A DNA stretch of 64,000 nucleotides from NCBI GenBank assembly GCA_964035545.1, contig OZ037765.1:34237504-34301503 (forward strand), read 5' to 3'. Below the pieces are notes generated by a model. The model did not search any database and was not told the origin of the DNA. It worked only from the letters and a program-made list of their open reading frames with translations. This stretch comes from Bugula neritina (Eukaryota; Bryozoa; Gymnolaemata; Cheilostomatida; Bugulidae). Of this stretch, positions 26,001 to 38,000 are shown piece after piece; position 1 is the first letter of the stretch; every line of letters starts with the position of its first letter. The position numbers were made by a program, and so were the translations under genes.

Positions 26001-28771
26001 GTACTACCCTGAGTATGACTTTCTGTCAAGTCTTTGATGTTTTTGTCTACTTGCTCAAATTGTCTAGCCATATTTATGGCAACCTCTTCAGTTAGGTCTT
26101 CAACATTCATTTTCTGCATTTCACGACTGCAGTTAGTGTCTGTGATTCCTACTACAATTCTGTCTCGCATTTGCTCTGATCTATTGGAAAAATCACACCT
26201 ATCTGCTATGTCATTTAGAGACCTAACATACTGTTCAACAGTTTCTCCTTGTTGTTGGCAGCGCCTGAAGAAACGAGCTCGTTCATAAATCACGTACTTA
26301 CGTGGAGAAAAATACTTCTGAAAAGCTTCAGATACTTTTTGATAGTTTTTAACATCTTCATCCGACAGTGCTAAACCATTGAAAATACTCTCGCTTTTAT
26401 TTCCCATACAATAGAGAAAGCTGTCAACTTGCAACTGTTCTTCTTCTTGATTGAGCTTTGACAGTGTCCTATAACGACTCCAGCGAGCAAACCATTCAGC
26501 CCAGCCAGACGGATCAAAGTCGAACTCTTTAGGGGGGTTAAACTTAGCCATAGCGATAAAACACACTTTAACTTTGTAAATTTAAAATAGCTAATAACTT
26601 TAACTTGGTTTCAGCAACACGTACTGGCCACCATGTAATATTATGGTTGCGGATGAAGTGGATTATATTTTGTTAATGAACACGAGCAAGTATTGTATTT
26701 AACATGGCGATAACTTTATTCAAACTGCAGGTAACCTTGACCTAATAAAAACGTAACATTATAGCGAGTACATTATAATACAACACTTATATTAATATCA
26801 CAATACCATTTAACAATTACTGGTTAGTGAATTACATATATAATTAAATGAATTAAAATAAACATATGATAAGCAGATGTGAATTACTACTACAGTATTA
26901 GAATAAGAATACCAATACAATTATGAATTATTATTATTAATAATACAAAATTATATTAAAATAATAGGCTAATAATAATACTACACTTTATATAATGACA
27001 ATGATTATCATTATGATTATATTATTATTATTGATATTAATAATTAATTTAATACTAAAATATTAATTAACATAATACTAATACTTATACTTATACTAAG
27101 TTTAATAGTAATAGTAATACTAATAGACAATAGACATAGTAATAGAACTAGTAGCACTAAGTTTAATAGTTATACTAATAGTATTACATTTACTATTAGT
27201 ATTAATATTAGTATTAGTAATATAATTATAATTATAATAAATGTAATTCAATACCTAAAGTTAAAATGATATCGTAATCTATAAGTTAATATATAATTAT
27301 CACTATAAGTATAAGTATATTAATTATTATTTATATTATTAATATTAATTAAACGCTATTAGTATTAGTATTACTATTAGTATTAGTAAAAGTGATACTA
27401 TTACTATTAGTATTACAGCATTACTATTACTATTGAGTATTACTATTACTATTAGTATTACTATTAGTATTAGTATTACTATTATTAATATTTCTATTAA
27501 TATTATTATTTATTAAATTTAATCGTTAATATGATTTAGATTATTATTTTAATCGACAATTATTTAGTTTAAAAATGCTAATAATAATTTATAAGCAGAT
27601 TGAGCTTACCCATCTCTAGCTTTATTTGTTATATTGGAAAGTCGAAGTGAGAATTTTAGGTTCAAGCAAAAAGATATAAGCGGTTCAGTTGAAGGGGTGT
27701 ACTTGTAGAGTTGAAGATATCACGTTGGTTGTAAGGGGTGAAATAGACTAAGTACTTAACACGTTGCCGAGGTTTTCTTAATGCAAGATTATTTTAATTT
27801 TAGAGTTGTGTCATTTTTTAACTAAAACCTATGCTTCGTGCATACACAAAAGTATTACGCAGCGATTACTAAAAAAATTGCTCGGTTAAGTACTTTTCCG
27901 CCGTTTTTGGAGAAATTTCCGCTTTTCCGTTTACGCAGTTTACAAAAACCGGTCAGATCAAGAGTTAAATAAAACTAAATTATTCTTATTCAATAATAAT
28001 ACTTTTATATAGTAGGTCAACTTACTACCTTTTCGTTATGTTACAGCATATCTTCACTGAAGAATCTTGAGGTATTGTATATACCAGGGAAAAACCTATC
28101 TGAAGGTCTACCTGACAATATATTCACATCCTTACTATCATTGAGCGAGTTGAACATGAGTAGCTGTAAACTGTCAACTCTACCAAACAGGTGTGTATTC
28201 TATTATACGTTATGAAGTTATCTGCACTATCTTTATTGAGTCAACTAGACTCTGTGTATATTATACGTCACAAGTCAATTATTGTATTCTATTCTATTAG
28301 ATATATGTACTCAGATAGAAATGGTATAACAACTTCTCACTTACTCCTCTAGTAAATTATTTTGCTGTGTAACAGTTTATATTGGCACCAGGTGTTATAA
28401 TTTTGCAATTATAGTGCGTGTGGGTCTCTTATTGTGCAACGAGATTACAAACTTTATCCTCGATGAATACCACGATTAATAGAATTGAATATAAGCTTTA
28501 TTTACAATATAATAATACATCCAGTATCCCAACTATCACAAACATCTATCTCTTACTACTCTGTTACTCTGACTGCAAAAACATGAGTCAGCTGCGCCGC
28601 TGGGGGTCTCACGTGATCCCCAGCTGATTGGCTGGGTTACACGTGGACAAAATGTACTACGCTGGCCACTACACTGCCCCCTCCAGCAGGAAGCCTACCT
28701 TCCTGTTAACATAAAAAAACAATTAGTATATTTCACAAATGAAAAAGGATGTACACTCTCAGGCCGACCGG

Positions 28772-28860
<89 letters not shown>

Positions 28861-28938
28861 CTTCCTGTTAACATAAAAAAACAAGTAGTATATTTTACAA
28901 AAGAAAAAGAATGTACACTCTCAGGCCGACCGGCCTAC

Positions 28939-29031
<93 letters not shown>

Positions 29032-32000
29032 AACAATGTAGATATAAAAGAAAGAGCATCTAATCGACTAAACAAATACTATGGAACGTACTTATATAAA
29101 AATGTCTATGCACATAATCTTGGGAACGGAATGTGATTGTCAAAGATGAGAGGAAGAGACACCACCTGCGGGGTAAAGTATAAAAACAGCTGGATGGATT
29201 CTAAAAGGGGGGAAAAGGTAGAAGAAAACGTCATCCACGACACCGAGGCTTGTCACGCAGATGGATGTCGGGGCAATGTGAGAGTCGGACACTCAGTCCT
29301 TGGTACTCCTCTTGAGCTGGGCCACAGAGTCCCAGAGAGATCTAAGCTCGCCTGCAGCGGCCAAGATCCTGGGCGCTAGTCGCTGGATCTCCCACTGAAG
29401 CTCGTGGGTCCTTTGTTTCACTTCTTTGAGGTTTTTGGCTATAGAGGAGTGCCGGGTGGGTGAGGAAGATTGCCAACATCGTTTTCTTGACGGCGGGGAG
29501 AGACGGGAGAAGGCGAGCTCTTCCTGTTGGGAACTTCTATCCGCCGAAGGACCACTCTGGTCTGGGTTCGGGGTCGAGGAACGGTTTGGGTGGGGGGTGA
29601 TGAAGGCTTCTTATATCCGGGGGGCTTGGTGACGGGTCCTTGAGTAACGGCCCTTGGGGTAGGGAACCCTTGAGATAAGCGTTCATAACGAACGCGGTCG
29701 GAGATGAAAGGTTCGATTAAACCTAGGAAGGTGGGGAAGGAGAGCTCATCAACGTCGTAGAGATGTCCGGGGTGACATTCCAACGTCCGTTGATGGCGGG
29801 GGATGTAGTCCCTGTGATAACATTTCCAGCATATAGCCTCCGCCGTCCCGCCTCACCAGAGAATGGCCATGCTTGCTGACCTGGAAGATTTCACACTGTC
29901 TTAATCTGAGCCGTACGTCACGCCCCATCTTAGGCCAATACCACCGGAGTTGTAATTTGGCGAGCACCCTCTGGACTCCTGCGTGAGCCTGTTTGTGTGC
30001 ATCCCATATCAACTCCCGACGGATGGCAGCTGGGCAGACTACCCTCTTTCTCTATGGGTGTCTGCTGTTCGCCGCCAGAGTCATGGTCAGCAGACCATCT
30101 GGCCCGATCCGCAGTGACTCCCAACGTTGGCTGTACAGCCGTAACTCGGCGCATCCCTGCCTGAGTTGTTTTTCACTGGGTCACCTCCCTTCCTTCTTGG
30201 CCCGATATACGTCGGCTACCACTCCTGGAAGGTTTTCCTGGAGTCTTCGTAGCTTCCTAACGTTACCGGCCAAGACAGGGTTGGCGCGGAGATTTTGCAC
30301 TACCTCCGGAGGCGTGCCAGCCTTCTGTCGGAGTTGACCCTGGTCCTAGTCATACTCAATCCTAGGATGGTCCAGTGCTTCTAACTCAGATCGCGGGGGA
30401 CCTCTGTCCCTCCTTTCGATTTGAGGCACTGCTTACATCCCTTGTCTGGTCGCCGGCTCAATCCATCTGCATTGCCCTGCTTCTTACAGGTCGGTGTTCG
30501 ATCCGGTAGGAGAACTCAGCCAGAATCTCGAGCCACCTGGCGACCTGCACAGTTAGTTTAAGGTCATTACTTTCCAGATTCAAGCACTGCTTTATGTTAT
30601 ATATAAACGGTTTCCGGGGGATAGCTCGAACAGTTTTTGTCTCACATTAACAAATTTTACATGAAAAGATAGCTCTTGCATTCCTCTTTCATATACTTTT
30701 CTAATTTTTCAATAAAAAATTTTCTGAGAAAGTTGTTGCATAATAAGTAAAATTTTACACCCTCCATGTTCCACTGCTGTAGCACAGGGGATTCATTTTA
30801 TAAAGTCTAAAAGTTAAACTTGACATTCCTTGATATGTTTTCTCTAATATACTTTCTTTGTTTTTTGAAATTCTGTTTATGCTCTTCACAATTTGGTAAA
30901 AACATACACCATTTTGCAAGTTTCACTGCAATTTTCTAAATTCTTCATATGGTGGTTCTAGCTACGCTCCTGTGACTAATTATAACATTCCTAGTACGTT
31001 TGCCGCTCTGCGCTATCACAATAACATATAGCACCCTCTCGCACAAATTGGCAATCTATTGGATTTCTGCCAATATAATGTTCCCTGTTTTACATTAGCG
31101 CTTAGCTGAACCATCTCACTATGTTACAATAATATATTGAAAATGCCTCAGCACAACATAATTCTTTGTTTGTTTGGCAGAGTTAATTTCAGCTAAATCA
31201 CTTCACTTTGCAGTCTTGTCAGTAAAGGTCTGTCTATAGAGCAGCAGGTGTACTTTCAGTTTCTCTAATTCACATATGATTATTTTAAGTACATTGTATT
31301 CTATAAGATCAATTTAAGGTTTAGTCCAGTGTTCAGTATCTAATTATTATGCATTTATGTTGTCTTACTGTTGAACAAAAGTTGAAAAAAAACTTTACAA
31401 TTATAGCCATATTTATTATACATGCGTAGGATTTGCATAAGTTGATAAAAAAAAATTGCAACAAAACAGGGTTGAACCATGACCAACCAACTCCTCGCTG
31501 ACGCCTCTAACCACTGGACCACACAGTCATCGATATTACAAACGCGCACTATATGAGTAACTATGATTACATGAATATTTCGCGCGCAAATGGGTTATAA
31601 TTATTAGGCTGTCAATTGATGCTGATAGCAGTCAACTGTTGCAATAGTCTCAGGTTACTAGCAAAGCTAATGGTTTTGAACAAATAACCCAAAAGTTTAA
31701 AAAATAAGTAGCTTGCGTAATGCTAGCTACAAAAACAGGTCTGAAATAGACTGGTAAAGCAAGCTCTTATTGTAGAGTTTGCAGATGTGCTCTAAAATAA
31801 AACTTAAACTGTATGCTATTACATAAGTATTTGTATGCAAGAGATAAATGGACATTACTGAGTTTCTGGAAAACAACATACTTGAAGTTAACTTTGACAA
31901 TGGTGTGTTATTTTCATCATACACTAGCACAGATAGGGCCTATAGCATAAATCTCTAATCATATGAATCTTTATGAAGCCCACAGCTCATGTAAGGGTGG

Positions 32001-35000
32001 CAAATGTAATTTGAAACGAACAATTATGTTGCTGCATTGTGTCTAAGGTATATTAGAGAGCAGAATTTGGTTTTACTAGCCTACCCCAACGGCATTCTAC
32101 AATGCAGCTTATATGCTGGCAGTTGTAATAAGTACTGTCAATAGCAAGGTTACTATCACTGCTAGCTCTGTGCAGTATGTAACCTCTTGAATAATTGCGC
32201 CAATTTTAAACTCTTGGAAGTTGGCCAAGTTATCATATCGCAGCCAGCCACCGGAGACAAAGCATCAGAGCTATTCATATAATATTATACTGATGCACTT
32301 GGTAGCAGAGTGGCTAATCTAATATAGTTCATAGTTCAACACCCTTTACTTTGGGAATACAGCCTCTTTTTTTAGGTTTACCTTACAAAGCATGAACATA
32401 TCTAAACTGATATTCTGATAATTTAGAGGTACATTTTGAAAACTAGGTTAATTGCACTTGTTTGCACAACAACAATAATAAAATAGATATTATGCAGTAT
32501 AATAAAAACACACATAATACTATATAATATATTATAATGATAATAATATAATGTTATAAGTACCATTACTGCATTTTATAAATCACATGGTTGCCAAAAA
32601 AATGTATCACAAATTTTGTAATTATACATCAAAAATAAAACTATAGCTAGGCAGCAGGTTAGAATAGAGTAAATTTTTAAAACATGAAATCATGATTTGA
32701 CTATTGTTTTATTTAGGCTAACCAACCTAGGAATACAAGATTGGGTTTTAGCTGACAGTTTATAACATTTAGCTTTTGAGCCAGCAGCACTGGCACTTGT
32801 GAAGTATAGGCAAAGTTAGTGAAGCGAGACTAACTAGCACTCAAATACAAGGCATATTGAGACGCAATAACAAATCAGGAGCGTATAAATTGAAAAGAAT
32901 GTGGAAGGGGGACTATGTTTTTCAACAAGCTATAACTTAAACATGAATTGGTTTTTGAAAAAAATAAAAAAGTATATTGGAGAACATAAGTTTCTTTATC
33001 TTTTCATATTTTTTTTGTTCCTGTGACATTCAACCTGTTCGAGCTATCAGTGGAACATTGTTCATATAGAACATAAAGCACCTGGCAAAGAGCCAGAAAA
33101 TGAAAAGTGTGACCTTAAACTAACTGTGTGGCTAGACGGTTCTGCTCACTTGCAAAACCAAATAAAAGAGGAGTGGTCCGTACGCAGCCGGAACCTTCTA
33201 CTGTATAGATAAGGTCTAAAGTGCTTCACTGACTTGATTACTGCCAACAGTTCCTGGCAGGTAGTGCAGTAATTTCGTTCAGTGGGTGAGAGAGACTTGC
33301 TGTAGTAGGCTACTGCTACTTCTCGGCCCTCCTGCACTTGTGACAGCACAGCGCCAACATTCTGGTCACTGGCGTCGGTATCAAGTATGTACTCCAGAGC
33401 GGGGTCTGGGTAGGCCAGGATAGGTGCCTCCAGCAGGCGACCCTTGAGGCAGTCGAACGCCCTCTGTTCGACTGAAGTCCACTGCCATGTTACTCCCTTT
33501 GCGGTGAGCCGATTTAACGGCTGTGCCACCCCCGCAAAGTCTGGTATATATTGCCTGTAATACCCCACCAGTCCCAGGAAAGCCCGGAGCCCAATCAAAT
33601 CCTGGGGGGTAACACACTTTTCTACAGCCCGTACTTTTTTATGATCGGTCGCCACGCCATGGCGGCTGACGACGTGCCCCAGGTAGTTCACCTTCGGCTG
33701 CAATAGAGCGCACTTGGAGGGTTTGAGTTTCAGACCGGCATCTCTGAGTCGTTCGAAAACCTCCCGCAGACGACTGATGTGTGTCTGAAAGTCTGGGGAG
33801 ATCACTATGATGTCATCGAGGTATATTAGCAGCGTCTTCCAGTGGAGCCCACTGAGGACCTGTTCAATGAGTATCTGGAAGGTGGCGGGTGCGGAGGTCA
33901 ACCCAAAGGGCAGCACCTTCCACTTCCACAGCCCGTCCCGTGTGATGAACGCTGCCTTTTCCTGGGCGTCGGGACTCAGAGGGACCTGCCAGTAGCTGCT
34001 CAGCAAGTCTAATGTAATAAAGTACTTGCTGCCGGCCAAGGCGTCCAGAGATTCATCAATCCGGGGTAAAGGATAGGCGTTCTGTATGGTTACGCTATTT
34101 AGTTTGCGGTAATCCACACAGAACCACCAACTGCCGTCTATGTGCTGGTTCTATGAGGCTGCGGTCCAAAAGATCCCGGACTTGTCGGCTGACCTCCTTT
34201 TCCGGTCCCAACCTCCTCGTGGGTTGCCGGATAGGGACAGTACCCGCAGTCAGCGGTATCTCATGACGGACCGCCTTAGTCAGGCCCACGTCATGGTCTC
34301 CACTGCTGAACACGTCAATGTACTCATGCAGCAACTTAGCCATAGCCGGCGCTCCCCCTTGCTCGTGCAACCATCACAGGCCATCTCGTACAACTCCTGG
34401 ACGTGTGGTGGGACGGTCCCCGCCCTTTGGACGGGCGCTGTCGGGGACCTTCCGTCGCGTCTCCGAGCAACAGTCCTATATCTTCCTCCTGGACAGAATG
34501 AAAGCGGCATAGTACAGACCCTGACGGTAGCTTTACCGCCTCCGAGAAGGGATTGACACACTGCACCAAGATCTCTCCTCGTTCAGGCAGCCGATTGAGG
34601 CTGCTGGCGAGCTGGATTTTCTCGTGCGCGCCTTCTAACACCCCTAGCCCACAGATTCGGCCGTTGTTCACTCTGCATTGAATTGTAGCCTGGTATTTCA
34701 CAGTTCCGTACTACCTGCACACCTCCCACTAGGTGACGACCAGACTTGTCGACACAGGTGAACTCCTTGCCGGCCATCAGTATGGCAGACTTGCTGAAGT
34801 CGATGCGGCACCCGTTTCGTTTCAAGAATGGCATCCCTAGTATAGCATCCTCTTCTAGTTGGCTGATGGCAAAGGTTTCCTGGATCACCTGGTCGCGGAC
34901 GCGTCCAGTCAGTTTTATGATACTGTAGAAGGGAATGCACGAGCCATCGGTCAGTGTGCCATATTCCCCGGTATATGGTGCTAGCTCCCTTTTCTCCTTG

Positions 35001-38000
35001 GGACAAAAGCATCAAAGACACGACGGCTGAGGAGGTTCATGGCACACCCGGAGTCTAGCAGGAAAGTGACGGGCTTTCCGGTCGCTTTTCCTACTAAGAA
35101 ATAGCTGTCTCCGCGCGGTTGTACCCTTACTCCCCCTGCGTGCTCAATCCCAGCCGGGTAGGGCCGTGCTCGTCCGGCCCCCGGTTTGCGTGGCCTGCGG
35201 TGACAAGGAGTTCGTCTCGGAGGCGTGACCTGTTCCCCTCCGATGTCCGGATGGACCTCGCCAGCCGTTTTTACCTCTGGTAGCCGGTCGAAGCGGTTAG
35301 TGAGTGGCAGGGTAAACGGGTCCGGTCGCCACACTGGTCGACTGATCCAATGAGGTGCCTGCCACTCGTGAGGGGCATGACGCAATGTCCGTACGGATGA
35401 CCTGCATTTTCCGCCTCTGGAATCCTTCATTTTCGGCCCGCGGGGTTTGAAGGTATCTGCGGGCTGTGAGAGTTTAACCCCTTTCCAGACTGTAGGAGAT
35501 GTCCGTGTTCGCCCATTTCCAACACAAGGCAGTTGGCCTTGGAGTCGCTACCCTCGGCCTCAAAGGTCCTTGAGTGGGCTCTGTTGGGTTGGCATGGGCT
35601 GAGACTGCCACCAACTTTTCCAGCAACTTTTCCGGTCAACCTCCGCCCTTAGGGGAGAGATGGTAGTGGCAGCAACTACTTAAATAGGAGTGTCTGGTCC
35701 AGGTTCCACGGTGATTTGTGGGCCCAGTGTAGTTGTTTGGCCAAGAGATAGGCCTCACCTTCGTGCAGGGCATCCTCTATTGTGGTCACCCTTCTTGCTT
35801 GAAGCTGGTGGTGGAGACTCAAGTCATTGAGGGACTGCACGAAGGCGTCATAAGTGTAACGCTTCCGGTGTACTTCCGGCAAGTCGCTATTCGCGATCTG
35901 TGCCAGTCTCTTCACCGTGGTAGCATGGTCTTGGAGGGGGATGCGCACTTGCTCACCTTCCATGTGTTGAGCTGTTCTTTCTGCCATGGTGTATTCTATT
36001 GTTGTCTAGATCTTTGCATTGCCACAAGTCAGAAGATCCCACCGCTGCCACCACTGTTATAATTTTGCAATTATAGTGCAAATGGGTATCTAATTGTGCA
36101 ACGAGATTACAGTCATCCTCGATGAATACCACGATTAATAGAATTGAATATAAGCTTTATTTACAATATAACAATACATCCAGTATCCCAACTATCACAA
36201 ACATCTATCACAAACATCTATCTCTTACTACTCTATTACTCTGACTGGTACTAACTACAAAAACATGAGTCAGGCGGCTCTCTGCGCCGCTGGGGGTCTC
36301 ACGTGACTCTCAGCTAATTGGCTGAGTTACACGTGGACGAAATACACTACGCTGGCCACTACAAAGGTATAAAATTTGTTATAATATAAAATTATATCCA
36401 TATAAGTTAGATACTCTCTTTTAGCTGAGTGTAATGTGAAGCTATTATACATTTCTCTTTCTCTTTGAAATAACCCAAGTTTTAGTAGCAACTGCTGTAT
36501 TGTTTATCTGACTCTTAGTGGTCAGATCAAGAATTAAATAAAACTAAATTATTCTTATTCAATAATAATACTTTTATATAGTAGGTCAACTTACTACCTT
36601 TTCGTTATGTTACAGCATATCTTCACTGGAGAATCTTGAGGTATTGAATATATCATGTAATAACCTATCTGAAGGTTTACCTGACAATATATTCACATCC
36701 TTGCTATCATTGAGAGAGTTGTACATGAGGTACTGTGGACTGTCAACTCTACCAAACAGGTGTGTATTATATTATAGTGTAGAATAATACTGTAATAAAT
36801 ACAATATATAAACATATTATTAAATAATTGTGTAGAAGCTTCTAATCTTTTGTGATGTACATAAATTGACTTGTATGAACTAATTACATTATATAAATCA
36901 TTATAGACAATATATGTGATGTCATGTCTTTACTATTCTATTCTATCAGATGTACTCAGCAAGACATGGTGTGACAACTTGGAACTTTTTACTCTGATAA
37001 ATATTGGTATATAAAGTTGCTATAATATTATGAAATGTTCATAGGTGACCTCTTATGATACTGTTGAGTAGAATGTACAGTATATAGTTCAATTACCTTT
37101 GATGATTTTATATCTGTTTATTTTATGTTACAGCATATCTTCACTGAAGAATCTTGAGGTATTGAATATATCAGGGAATAACCTATCTGAAGGTTTACCT
37201 GACAATATATTCACATCCTTGCTATCATTGAGAGAGTTGTACATGAGTCACTGTGGACTGTCAACTCTACCAAACAGGTGTGTATTATATTATAGTGTAG
37301 AATAATACTGTAATAAATACAATATATGAACATATGATTAAATAATTGTGTAGAAGCTTCTAATCTTTTGTGATGTACATAAATTGACTTGTATCAACTA
37401 ATTACACTATATAAATCATTATACATAATATATGTGATGTCATGTCTTTACTGTTCTATTCTATCAGATGTACTCAGCAAGACATGGTGTGATAACTTGG
37501 AACTTTTTACTCTGATAAATATTGGTATATAAAGTTGCTATAACATTATGAAATGCTCATAGGTGACCTCTTATGATACTGTTGAGTAGAATGTACAGTA
37601 TATAGTTCAATTACCTTTCATGATTTTCTACCTGCATGTTATGTTACAGCATATCTTCACTGAAGACTCTTGAGGGATTGAATATATCAAATAATAACCT
37701 ATCTGAAGGTTTACCTGACAATATATTCACATCCTTACTATCATTGAGAGAGTTGTACATGACGAACTGTAAACTGTCAACTCTACCAAACAGGTGTGTA
37801 TTATATTATAGTGTAGAATGATACTGTAATATATAAAATATATAAACATAAGATCAATATAATTGTGTAGAAACCTATGGTAGAAACTTAAGACACACAG
37901 GATAGTTAAGGGCAACCTTTTAGCTGCAACTGTCTTGCTGAGGTTTGCATTGTAATCATATAAAAATTCAGTGCCAGTAAAATAAAATCTCACCTAATTG

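Larger units (their letters stand above)
22401..26785 (-). mobile_element. Ty3/gypsy LTR retrotransposon 1, full length
   Basis: 152-bp LTRs (22401-22552 and 26634-26785) that look identical base for base, beginning TG and ending CA, flanked by a 5-bp duplication CTTAT (22396-22400 and 26786-26790). In the element sense (minus strand), the 5' LTR is followed at once by TGGTGGCCAGTACG, a tRNA primer site, and the 3' LTR is preceded by the purine tract GAGAAAGGGAGG. One uninterrupted gag-pol frame fills the interior. Identical LTRs and an open frame point to a very recent insertion into the MULE-like element, upstream of the USP fragment. Confidence 0.93.
19072..27951. mobile_element. MULE-like DNA transposon carrying host gene pieces and a gypsy element
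   Basis: Inverted ends CGGTTTTTGTAAA (13 perfect bases, then imperfect pairing to about 36) at 19072 and 27951, flanked by a perfect 9-bp duplication GTCAGATCA (19063-19071 and 27952-27960). The related intron at about 18472 shows the same 9 bases once, so this is a true insertion. A 9-bp duplication fits Mutator-like elements. The 8.88 kb include fragments of a ubiquitin-specific protease on the minus strand, a sequence shared with the NOL11 3' flank, and a complete gypsy element (22401-26785). No transposase frame is seen. About 26786-27600 is a low-complexity ATTAGTATTACT-type tract. Confidence 0.75.
28393..36363 (-). mobile_element. Ty3/gypsy LTR retrotransposon 2, decayed
   Basis: LTRs at 28393-28673 and 36055-36363 (TGTTATAATTTTGC to GGCCACTACA) differ by several substitutions and about 28 bp of length. 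A TGG-starting primer site (TGGTGGCAGCGG) follows the right-hand LTR on the minus strand. The insertion site is visible because the related intron at 18905 reads GCACCAGGTATAAAATTTG, here split after CAGG with AAGGTATAAAATTTG on the other side. Pol is broken, the integrase core is missing, and a CACAG transposon (30548-33128) interrupts RNase H. Its interior has higher GC than the surrounding DNA. Confidence 0.9.
14894..37793 (+). repeat. Seven modular 144-bp LRR exons of receptor B
   Basis: Each exon is exactly 144 bp, starts after ACAG with C and ends CAG before GTGTGT, so all are symmetric (phase 2 to 2) and can be added or lost without frame change. Each encodes 48 residues, two LRRs, of the pattern [11 protein letters not shown] then [17 protein letters not shown] then CxLSTLPN. 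All seven are open. Differences cluster at ISxNxL and MxxC. Without transposons the first units recur at about 590 bp and the last ones at about 517 bp. Starts: 14894, 17976, 18568, 28047, 36616, 37134, 37650. Confidence 0.88.

Noticed and set aside
25046-26288. Plus-strand frames of 84-163 codons opposite gag-pol
   Set aside because: Shadows of the intact minus-strand polyprotein.
29993-30337. Large plus-strand frames within 29137-30337 and 34140-34556
   Set aside because: They are antisense to recognisable gypsy 2 Pol and Gag relics and show no domain of their own.
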